The notes under the pieces: generated by a model
Seen by the model: the letters and a program-made list of their open reading frames with translations, nothing else
Database searches by the model: none
What the model was told of the DNA's origin: nothing
Shown: piece by piece, positions 57,501 through 64,000 of the stretch
Numbering within the stretch: position 1 is the stretch's first letter
Layout: every line of letters begins with the position of its first letter
Source: Proteus faecis
GTDB lineage: Bacteria; Pseudomonadota; Gammaproteobacteria; Enterobacterales; Enterobacteriaceae
DNA: 64,000 bases
Direction: 5' to 3'
Assembly: GCF_003144395.1 (NCBI RefSeq)
Contig: NZ_PENZ01000028.1
Coordinates: 186,001 to 250,000 of the forward strand
Translations under genes and position numbers: made by a program

Positions 57501-59042
57501 ATGTCAGTTAATAGCGAAAGTATTTCAAAAAGTACAACAACGGTACTTGATGAGTCCGCGAATAGCGGTGTTTATGCCTCACTCTTTGAAAAAATCAACC
57601 TCACACCTGTTTCTCAGGTAAGTGATATTAATATCTTCCAAGACAATAGTGCTCTGGCAGATACAACAGCAAATGAGCGCGTTACTGTTGCCGTTCAAGT
57701 TTTTCTTGATCGTCTAAAATCCTCAGGCCAAAAAGTCGAACGTTTAGACCGAAACTTACTTGATCACCATATTGCTGATCTAGATAGACAAATTAGCCAA
57801 CAACTTGATGAAGTCATGCATCATGCTGAATTTCAAAAAATTGAATCAGCATGGCGAGGGTTAAAATTCTTAGTTGATCGCACTGATTTTCGTCAAAACG
57901 TAAAAATAGAGTTACTTGATATTGCTAAGGATGATTTACGCCAAGACTTTGAAGATTGTCCGGAAACTATCCAAAGCGGCCTATATCACCATACTTATAT
58001 CGAAGAATACGATACTCCGGGTGGCGAACCTATTGCCGCTATTATCTCTAACTATGAGTTTGATCGTGGTCCTCAAGATATCGCTTTACTACGTCATATT
58101 GCGAAAGTTTCTGCTTCTGCACATATGCCATTCATAGGTTCTGTTGGTCCTGCCTTTTTCGGTAAAGAGTCCATGGAAGAAGTTGCTGCCATTAAAGACA
58201 TCAGTAACTACTTTGACCGTGCTGAATATATCAAATGGAAATCTTTCCGTGACTCTGATGATGCCCGCTATATTGGCTTAACGATGCCGCGCGTTTTAGG
58301 TCGTCTTCCTTATGGCCCTGACACCATTCCTGTACGCAGTTTTAATTATATTGAAGAAGTAAAAGGTCCAGACCATGAAAAATATTTGTGGACAAATGCA
58401 ACCTTTGCTTTTGCTGCCAATATGGTTAAAAGCTTTATTAACAATGGTTGGTGTGTACAAATTCGTGGCCCACAAGCTGGCGGAGCGGTAAAAGATTTAC
58501 CTATTCACCTTTATGATTTAGGAACAGGGAGTCAGGTCAAAATTCCATCTGAAGTGATGATCCCTGAAACACGAGAATTTGAATTTGCCAACCTCGGTTT
58601 TATTCCATTGTCTTACTATAAAAACCGTGATTATTCTTGTTTCTTCTCTGCAAACTCTGCGCAAAAACCCGCTATTTATGAAACATCTGATGCAACAGCG
58701 AATAGCCGTATCAATGCGCGTTTACCTTATATTTTCCTCCTTTCCCGAATTGCCCATTATCTGAAATTAATTCAGCGTGAAAATATTGGTACTACAAAAG
58801 ATCGTCGTTTATTAGAACTTGAATTAAATAATTGGGTTCGTAGTTTAGTGACCGAAATGACCGATCCAAGTGATGATTTGCAAGCCTCTCACCCGCTTCG
58901 TGATGCCAAAGTAGTAGTAGAAGATATTGAAGATAACCCTGGCTTTTTCAGAGTGAAGCTGTATGCCGTTCCACACTTCCAAGTGGAAGGAATGGATGTA
59001 GATCTCTCGTTAGTATCTCAAATGCCAAAAGCGAAAGCATAA
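57501..59042 (+). CDS. tssC: Type VI secretion contractile sheath large subunit TssC (VipB)
   Basis: A 513-residue sheath subunit with conserved segments HHAEFQKIESAWRGLKFLV, YDTPGGEPIAAIISNYEFD, MPRVLGRLPYG and a C-terminal VKLYAVPHFQVEGMDVDLSLVSQM. Near the N-terminus GVYASLFEKINLTP is at the place where the ClpV-recognised helix lies in VipB. I use the ATG at 57501, eight bases after AGGA; another ATG at 57495 would be too close to that site. Confidence 0.95.
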   Translation: MSVNSESISKSTTTVLDESANSGVYASLFEKINLTPVSQVSDINIFQDNSALADTTANERVTVAVQVFLDRLKSSGQKVERLDRNLLDHHIADLDRQISQQLDEVMHHAEFQKIESAWRGLKFLVDRTDFRQNVKIELLDIAKDDLRQDFEDCPETIQSGLYHHTYIEEYDTPGGEPIAAIISNYEFDRGPQDIALLRHIAKVSASAHMPFIGSVGPAFFGKESMEEVAAIKDISNYFDRAEYIKWKSFRDSDDARYIGLTMPRVLGRLPYGPDTIPVRSFNYIEEVKGPDHEKYLWTNATFAFAANMVKSFINNGWCVQIRGPQAGGAVKDLPIHLYDLGTGSQVKIPSEVMIPETREFEFANLGFIPLSYYKNRDYSCFFSANSAQKPAIYETSDATANSRINARLPYIFLLSRIAHYLKLIQRENIGTTKDRRLLELELNNWVRSLVTEMTDPSDDLQASHPLRDAKVVVEDIEDNPGFFRVKLYAVPHFQVEGMDVDLSLVSQMPKAKA

Positions 59043-59054
59043 GGTGAAACACGG

Positions 59055-60392
59055 ATGAAAATATACCGCCCCCTCTGGAGTGATGGGGCCTTTTTGGCTC
59101 CTCAGCAATTTCAACAACAAGCAAGATGGGATAGTTATCTCATTAGCACCATCGCCAATATGTCGATTGCATCAGCATGGGGCGTTATTTGTGCCGAATT
59201 TGATGAAAGTGCCTTAACTATTTCACGCCTTAGTGCACAAAAACTTATCGTTCGTTTTCCTGACGGCACGCTAATTGATACAACGCTGGCAGACAACTTA
59301 CCGCCAGTTAATGAACTTAGCCATTACTCGCAACATCAAACACTTGATATCGTTCTCGCATTACCACTATTGCAGGCTAATGGTGGCAATCTTATGCAAG
59401 AAGGACGCTCTGATAGGCCACAACCGTTCTATCAAGAGTGGATGAAAGTACAAGATTTAATTGGTCAAGAACAGACGGATATCGCCGTATTAAGGCACAA
59501 TATTACTTTGCGTTATGCTCATGAAGAAAATAGCGCATACATGACTTGTCCCATAGCTCGATTAATCCGCAATGCCCAAGGTGCATGGGAAATAGATAAA
59601 CACTTTATTCCCCCATTATTAAGTTGTAGTGCAAGCACTGAATTAACCACATTATTCTCAGAATTCATGCATCGTTTAGTCGCCAAGCGTCGTCGCCTAA
59701 TGACTATGCGCCGTGAAAATAATGAGCAGATGGCTGATTTTGCTGTCGCTGATGTCTCACTCTTTTGGCTACTAAATGCGATAAACAGTGCTGAGCCTGT
59801 ATTAAGTGAATTACTCTCATCAATGGGGCGTCATCCAGAGCTTCTTTATCGTGAATTAGTACGCCTAGCGGGTGCACTACTGACATTTTCACTCGACCAT
59901 GAAAATGGTGATATTCCGCTTTATCAACACTCATTTCCTGAACGGGTTTTTCCACCTTTATTTAGCTTACTGAATACTCTGTTAGAAGCGAGTTTACCTT
60001 CACGGGTGATTAGTATTGCTCTTGATAAAGAAGGGCCTTTCTGGCGTGGCGAATTGCATGATCCTCGCCTACGCGAAGACGCTGATTTCTATCTTTCAGT
60101 ACGTTCTGCATTGCCGGCTCATTTGTTGATTACTCAATTTCCATTGCTTTGTAAAGCGGGTAGTAATGACGATGTTGCTAGTGTGGTTAACGTCGCACTT
60201 AATGGTATTCCATTACAACCGTTAACACATGTTCCTGCTGCTATCCCGCTGCGTTTAGAAAATCACTATTTTGCACTTGAACTCAATAATTCAGCTGGTC
60301 AAGCCATGCTCTCTTCAGGTCACTGTGCTTTTTATGTACCAGGAACATTAGGTGAAATTCAGCTAGAACTTTTTGCGGTACTTCGCTCATGA
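59055..60392 (+). CDS. tssK: Type VI secretion baseplate protein TssK
   Basis: A 445-residue TssK. Family segments are the start MKIYRPLWSDGAFLAPQQFQQQ with WDSYL, LPLLQANGGNL, and SEPVLSELLSSMGRHPELLYRELVRLAGALLTF. TssK trimers link the baseplate to the TssL/TssM membrane complex. The gene follows tssC by 12 bp with AAGGTG upstream, and its stop overlaps the start of tssL (ATGA). Confidence 0.95.
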   Translation: MKIYRPLWSDGAFLAPQQFQQQARWDSYLISTIANMSIASAWGVICAEFDESALTISRLSAQKLIVRFPDGTLIDTTLADNLPPVNELSHYSQHQTLDIVLALPLLQANGGNLMQEGRSDRPQPFYQEWMKVQDLIGQEQTDIAVLRHNITLRYAHEENSAYMTCPIARLIRNAQGAWEIDKHFIPPLLSCSASTELTTLFSEFMHRLVAKRRRLMTMRRENNEQMADFAVADVSLFWLLNAINSAEPVLSELLSSMGRHPELLYRELVRLAGALLTFSLDHENGDIPLYQHSFPERVFPPLFSLLNTLLEASLPSRVISIALDKEGPFWRGELHDPRLREDADFYLSVRSALPAHLLITQFPLLCKAGSNDDVASVVNVALNGIPLQPLTHVPAAIPLRLENHYFALELNNSAGQAMLSSGHCAFYVPGTLGEIQLELFAVLRS

Positions 60393-61057
60393 TAACGAAT
60401 ACAAGAACAGCTAAAAATAACATGATTGATATGCTTTTTGCTGATACTTGGTTAATGGTATGTCAGCTACGTCAAGGTGCTGAAATTACTGATGGCAAAG
60501 CTTTCTATCGGCGTGTCTGTGAACATATTGATAAAACACGCCAACAACTCACAGAAAAAGGCTATTCCCAATCCGCCATCGAAAATATGCTTTATGCACA
60601 ATGCGCGTTAATTGATGAAAGCGTGATGAATCGTACCGAGCGCGATGACGGTTACATACAGTGGATACAATCCCCATTGCAAGCCAAGTATTTCAATACA
60701 TTAGAAGCGGGTGACAAACTATGGGATAGATTGCGTAATCTATTAAATGAGCCAGCCCCAGATCAGGATGTACTTATCTGTTTTCACCGTGTGATCACAC
60801 TGGGTTTTGTTGGTAAATATCGCCAAACCAATGCACCTGAACGTGAACAAATTATTGAGCTACTCAATACTCAACTTCCCGCCTATGCACTATCAAATGA
60901 TTTACCTTTAGTGATGAAACCCAAGCCTCGTATGAATCGTCGTCATATTTATTGGTTAGGTTGGTTTGGGGGAATTGTGGTGCTTGCCATGCTGTGGTGG
61001 GGTTTTTCTGTGTCATTAGAAAATTTACTTCAACAATGGGTCATACAAGGAAAGTGA
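60389..61057 (+). CDS. tssL: Type VI secretion membrane protein TssL (DotU), short form
   Basis: A 222-residue protein of the DotU family: MLFADTWLMVCQLRQGAEI, CALIDESVMNRTERDDGYIQWIQSPLQAKYFNTLEAGDKLWDRL (family core ALIDESVMNRTERDD) and a single C-terminal helix YWLGWFGGIVVLAMLWWGF. It has no peptidoglycan-binding extension; that function may be supplied by the next gene product, which has an OmpA-like domain. It is translationally coupled to tssK (ATGA) and to the next gene (TGATG). Confidence 0.94.
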   Translation: MITNTRTAKNNMIDMLFADTWLMVCQLRQGAEITDGKAFYRRVCEHIDKTRQQLTEKGYSQSAIENMLYAQCALIDESVMNRTERDDGYIQWIQSPLQAKYFNTLEAGDKLWDRLRNLLNEPAPDQDVLICFHRVITLGFVGKYRQTNAPEREQIIELLNTQLPAYALSNDLPLVMKPKPRMNRRHIYWLGWFGGIVVLAMLWWGFSVSLENLLQQWVIQGK

Positions 61058-62775
61058 TGCAAAAAAATAGGATAAAACAGTGTATTACATTGTTTTCAGC
61101 AAGCTTATTATTGTGGTTGCTTTGGGGATTTTGGTCTTTTGGTAAAGAGATCTCCTATTTTCTGACGGCCCTTATTTGTATTGTCACACTCACTTTATGC
61201 ATCTGGTTTTTCCGTCAGCAAAAAAGTACCCCCTACCTTAAAAATGCGCTTACAAATCTGCTCCCTCCTGATAACTATCAAGGCGCTGTTATTATCGTTT
61301 GTGGTCAATCACAAATGCTTTTTCATGAAAACCAGACCTATCGGGAAACAGCGAAAGGTTGGTATATTCGCGCGGCTTCTCCTATTGATTTGATCAACAT
61401 CACTCAACATATTGTTGATATTGCCCCCTTACAACTACGTCAATTATCACTGTTATACGCTTTATTACCTGAACAGCAATTACAGCAAGAAGAAGTGACT
61501 CAAGAAACACTTAATTGGCGTCGTGCTATTCATGAAAGCAATAAAAAAACAGGTAAAACATTACCTTTTTGGGTGACACTTTATCTTAACTCTCCAGTAA
61601 ATTATCTCAATTCACATTTTGATGACATAACACCGTGGATAACCTATTTAAATGACCAACCAGAGTTACTTGTTATCTCTGATAACCTGGCAACTCAATC
61701 TATTTCGACATGGTTATCACAAAATAGAGAGCAAACCGAAAACCAACTCACCATGGCTCTCTGGCTTGATCAATTACTTGCTTGGTTAAAAAGTGAATTT
61801 ATTCCTCTGCTTACTGTTGCTCAATCAGGTTCCCCGAGTCTCATTCCCGTTGCTTGGGCAATGCAATTTACAACGGTTCCTACCATTTCAAATAATAGTT
61901 GGGCTCAATTTATTCACCATAAAACCACGTTATTTCCGGCGATTATCAAAACATCAAATAATAATGACGAATTACCCTTACCAGATATAGTGATCGATAA
62001 ACTCACTTACGATGTCAATTTATTAAAAATAGAAACTACCTTTGGTGTTGTTGGCATGATTTGTGGATTATTTCTTATTGGTGCACTCTCTGGTAGCTAT
62101 CACCATAACAAGCAATTAATCTACGATAATAGTAATGATATCAAGCACTTTAAAAGTATTAGCGATGAGAATTTAGAACCTAAAAAAGTGGCTTATCAAC
62201 AGTTACTTTCAGATGCAACATTTCTCTCTCATTGGCAACGAGAAGGTATTCCTGCTCGCTATTCTTTAGCGTTATATCAAGGAAATAACATCTTACCTTA
62301 TTTGCATGCCTTGCTCAGTTCATGGGCTCCCCCACAACCACCAGCACCTATCATCGTACAAGACGTTCCTGAAATGGTGACGCTAGATAGTCTGGCTCTC
62401 TTCGCTTCAGGTCAATACAAATTAAAAAACGAAGCCACTAAAGTGCTTGTTGATGCGCTTATCAATATAAAAGCCAAACCTGGCTGGTTAATTGTTATTT
62501 CAGGGTACACCGACAACACAGGTAATCCCGATTTAAACCAAAAACTTTCTCTTAAACGAGCTGAAGCCGTGCGTGACTGGATGATTAAAACCAGTGATAT
62601 AGCCCCCTCTTGCTTTGCAGTGCAAGGATATGGCCAACATCAGCCCGTTGCAGATAACTCAACACTAGATGGACGAGCTCGTAATCGTCGAGTTGAAATT
62701 CGCCTGATACCTCAAGCTGATGCTTGTCAGGTATTAGCTGATGACCTTACGCCACTGAAGGATGGTGGCAACTAA
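61057..62775 (+). CDS. Type VI-associated membrane protein with IcmF-like N-terminus layout and OmpA-like C-terminus
   Basis: A 572-residue protein. Two membrane helices (about residues 10-28 and 32-52) precede a large soluble domain (about 55-325), a third helix (about 327-347, TTFGVVGMICGLFLIGALSG) and a C-terminal OmpA/MotB peptidoglycan-binding domain (about 440-560, with ISGYTDNTGNPDLNQKLSLK and LDGRARNRRVEIRL). The helix plan resembles a truncated TssM/IcmF with an OmpA domain instead of its long periplasmic part. Such an OmpA-family protein occurs in some enterobacterial type VI clusters. The ATG at 61057 overlaps the tssL stop (TGATG); an earlier start would lie in another frame of tssL. 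Confidence 0.83.
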   Translation: MQKNRIKQCITLFSASLLLWLLWGFWSFGKEISYFLTALICIVTLTLCIWFFRQQKSTPYLKNALTNLLPPDNYQGAVIIVCGQSQMLFHENQTYRETAKGWYIRAASPIDLINITQHIVDIAPLQLRQLSLLYALLPEQQLQQEEVTQETLNWRRAIHESNKKTGKTLPFWVTLYLNSPVNYLNSHFDDITPWITYLNDQPELLVISDNLATQSISTWLSQNREQTENQLTMALWLDQLLAWLKSEFIPLLTVAQSGSPSLIPVAWAMQFTTVPTISNNSWAQFIHHKTTLFPAIIKTSNNNDELPLPDIVIDKLTYDVNLLKIETTFGVVGMICGLFLIGALSGSYHHNKQLIYDNSNDIKHFKSISDENLEPKKVAYQQLLSDATFLSHWQREGIPARYSLALYQGNNILPYLHALLSSWAPPQPPAPIIVQDVPEMVTLDSLALFASGQYKLKNEATKVLVDALINIKAKPGWLIVISGYTDNTGNPDLNQKLSLKRAEAVRDWMIKTSDIAPSCFAVQGYGQHQPVADNSTLDGRARNRRVEIRLIPQADACQVLADDLTPLKDGGN

Positions 62776-62797
62776 CCCTTAAAAAGGAGATGTAATA

Positions 62798-63289
62798 ATG
62801 GCTATTCCTGTATACCTCTGGTTAAAAGATGACGGTAATGCGGATATCAAAGGCTCTGTGAATGTTCAAGATCGTGAAGGGAGTATTGAAGTCGTTGCTC
62901 AAGATCACAACTTGTATATTCCAACAGATAACAATACTGGCAAATTAACTGGTACACGTATCCATACCCCATTTATTTTTGTCAAAGAAATTGATGCCTC
63001 CAGCCCGTATTTATACAAGGCAGTTACAACTGGACAAACGTTGAAAAAGGCAGAGTTTAAGTGGTATCGCATCGATGACGCAGGCCAAGAAGTTGAATAT
63101 TTCAATACCACTCTTGAAAACGTCAAGGTAGTCAAAGTAGCGCCTAAGATGCACAACATCAAAGATCCAACCAAAGAGAAACACAATCACCTCGAAGAAG
63201 TGGAATTGCGTTACGAAAAAATCACTTGGACTTACAAAGACGGAAATATCATTCATTCCGATTCATGGAATGAACGCGCCACTGCGTAA
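62798..63289 (+). CDS. hcp1: Type VI secretion tube protein Hcp
   Basis: A 163-residue Hcp1-family protein starting MAIPVYLWLKDDGNADIKGS, with RIHTPFIFVKEIDASSPYLYKAVTTGQTL (core PFIFVKEIDASSPYLY) and a C-terminal VELRYEKITWTYKDGNIIHSDSW. It stacks as hexameric rings forming the inner tube and is secreted. AAGGAGAT precedes the ATG. A strong terminator follows at once, suggesting a separate abundant hcp transcript in addition to operon read-through. The symbol is to avoid confusion with the hybrid cluster protein Hcp at 10614. Confidence 0.96.
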   Translation: MAIPVYLWLKDDGNADIKGSVNVQDREGSIEVVAQDHNLYIPTDNNTGKLTGTRIHTPFIFVKEIDASSPYLYKAVTTGQTLKKAEFKWYRIDDAGQEVEYFNTTLENVKVVKVAPKMHNIKDPTKEKHNHLEEVELRYEKITWTYKDGNIIHSDSWNERATA

Positions 63290-63300
63290 AGTCGAAATAA

Positions 63301-63325
63301 ACAGGCGGTTAACCGCCTGTTTTTA
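63301..63325 (+). terminator. Terminator after type VI hcp
   Basis: A 10-bp perfect inverted repeat (ACAGGCGGTT / AACCGCCTGT) followed directly by TTTTT. Confidence 0.9.
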
Positions 63326-63357
63326 AAAACATTTAAACTAAAACACTATTAGCCATT

Positions 63358-63399
63358 TATACCCTAAATAATCAAGATGCTTGAAGTATGACGAGTATG
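63358..63399. repeat. Short relic of an enterobacterial palindromic repeat
   Basis: TATACCCTAAATAATCAAG is followed, after three bases, by CTTGAAGTATGACGAGTAT. These resemble the two ends of a dispersed palindromic element common in Yersinia, Serratia, Photorhabdus and relatives, but the central 80-100 bases of the usual unit are gone. Assigned from memory of the end sequences. Confidence 0.5.
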
Positions 63400-63480
63400 A
63401 CCTTATGAGCCTCGGTCTATGGCTAAGGGCGGTAGCGTACCTAAATTCCCTCAATAGGGACTTCATTACTGGGAGAAAAC

Positions 63481-64000
63481 ATGGAAAATCAATCTGTCAT
63501 GCTATTGCGTCGATTAAATCCTTATTGTGCAAAAGCGCTGGAAGCGGCAGCATCATTATGCCAAACCCGCGCCCATGCAGAAGTCACTATTGAACACTGG
63601 TTATTAAAAATTCTAGAGCTAGGTGAAAGCGATATCACTGTGTTAGCTCGTCGCTATGAATGGGATTTATCCGCACTCTGGCAAGACTTACTTGACGCAA
63701 TTGATAAATTACCCCGCTCTGTATATAGCCGACCTCAATTATCCAAGCCTTTATTAGAACTGATTAAGAATGCCTGGGTAATTGCTTCTCTTGATGAAGA
63801 TATCGAGCAAATTCGTAGTGTCCATTTACTTACGACAATGACTCGCCATCCAACATTAGTACAATTAGATGCACTCTGGCCTTTAATGACATTAGGTGAA
63901 ACACAACTACAACGATTAAGACCTTTACTTGATGCCCAATCAGATGAAAGACCTGAAGTTCAACAAATTGCAGTGCATAATCATACGACTGAAAATAACC
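63481..64000 (+). CDS. tssH: Type VI secretion AAA+ ATPase TssH (ClpV), N-terminal part
   Basis: The first 173 codons of a gene cut by the window edge. The region is the Clp-N-type substrate-binding domain: LNPYCAKALEAAASLCQTRAH, VTIEHWLLKILE and SLDEDIEQIRSVHLL match ClpV. ClpV disassembles contracted TssB/TssC sheaths by pulling on the TssC N-terminus. GGGAGAAAAC precedes the ATG. The gene follows hcp after a terminator and a repeat relic and so may have its own promoter in 63400-63480. Confidence 0.9.
   Translation, partial: MENQSVMLLRRLNPYCAKALEAAASLCQTRAHAEVTIEHWLLKILELGESDITVLARRYEWDLSALWQDLLDAIDKLPRSVYSRPQLSKPLLELIKNAWVIASLDEDIEQIRSVHLLTTMTRHPTLVQLDALWPLMTLGETQLQRLRPLLDAQSDERPEVQQIAVHNHTTENN

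Noticed and set aside
61181-61393. A 70-codon frame inside the OmpA-like type VI gene
   Set aside because: It lies in another frame within a long conserved coding sequence and shows no ribosome-binding site.
63358-63480. Possible tRNA or small RNA gene before clpV
   Set aside because: No cloverleaf or TTCGA-type loop can be formed; the first part fits a dispersed palindromic repeat relic better.

Overview
The window is AT-rich gammaproteobacterial DNA and almost certainly comes from Proteus, close to P. vulgaris. The strongest evidence is the pair of full-length chondroitin sulfate lyases (1021 and 1013 aa) that match my memory of P. vulgaris chondroitinases ABC I and ABC II. Many scattered substitutions relative to the remembered ABC I point to a sister species or a divergent strain. 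SprT, YceI/YceJ, Hcp/Hcr, KduI and KduD also have clear enterobacterial counterparts. No tRNA, rRNA, CRISPR array, integrase or intact insertion sequence was seen.

Layout. 1-5.5 kb: the end of a cellulose secretion operon (bcsB cut by the window edge, then bcsC). 5.5-6.7 kb: a BigR/SqrR-like ArsR repressor with a two-piece YeeE/YedE sulfur transporter. 6.8-22.1 kb: housekeeping and stress genes: sprT, mgtE behind an M-box riboswitch, a small lipoprotein, hcp-hcr (nitrosative stress), an aldehyde dehydrogenase, an AGCS symporter, a ClC antiporter, tehB, a K+ channel, a periplasmic penicillin-V-acylase-like hydrolase and yceJ-yceI. 22.1-25.7 kb: a sparse, very AT-rich stretch with an RpiR regulator, a very short trimeric autotransporter, a heptanucleotide repeat and a GNAT acetyltransferase.

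25.9-56.3 kb is the centrepiece, a complete chondroitin/dermatan sulfate utilisation island in three transcription blocks. Block 1 (+): Tat-exported sulfatase, KdgM-like porin, classical autotransporter, chondroitinase ABC I, chondroitinase ABC II. Block 2 (-, from agaR): agaR, agaZ, agaS, a complete mannose-family PTS (IIB, IIC, IID, IIA), agaA, kduI, kduD and a cytoplasmic unsaturated glucuronyl hydrolase. Block 3 (+): anaerobic sulfatase-maturating enzyme, Sec-exported sulfatase, DUF2264 protein, then agaY, kdgK, eda and a DJ-1/PfpI protein. The inferred flow is: lysis to unsaturated disaccharides at or outside the outer membrane, entry through the porin, periplasmic desulfation, PTS uptake, and cytoplasmic cleavage. 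The uronate half then goes through KduI, KduD, KdgK and Eda, and the GalNAc-6-P half through AgaA, AgaS, an unlinked tagatose-6-P kinase and AgaYZ. CTTTC-type repeats with 10-bp spacing (candidate AgaR operators) and CRP-like sites recur in front of the blocks. Between blocks 1 and 2, where transcripts converge, lie two tandem Hok/Sok-like type I toxin-antitoxin loci.

57 kb to the end: the start of a type VI secretion operon (tssB, tssC, tssK, tssL, an IcmF-like/OmpA membrane protein, hcp, and tssH/clpV cut by the window edge).

The most promising undescribed elements are the autotransporter inside the lyase operon, the DUF2264 protein beside the sulfatase pair, the tandem Hok/Sok duplication, and the apparent PTS import of a glycosaminoglycan disaccharide in a Gram-negative bacterium. 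All function calls rest on sequence reading and recall of families; no database search was run.
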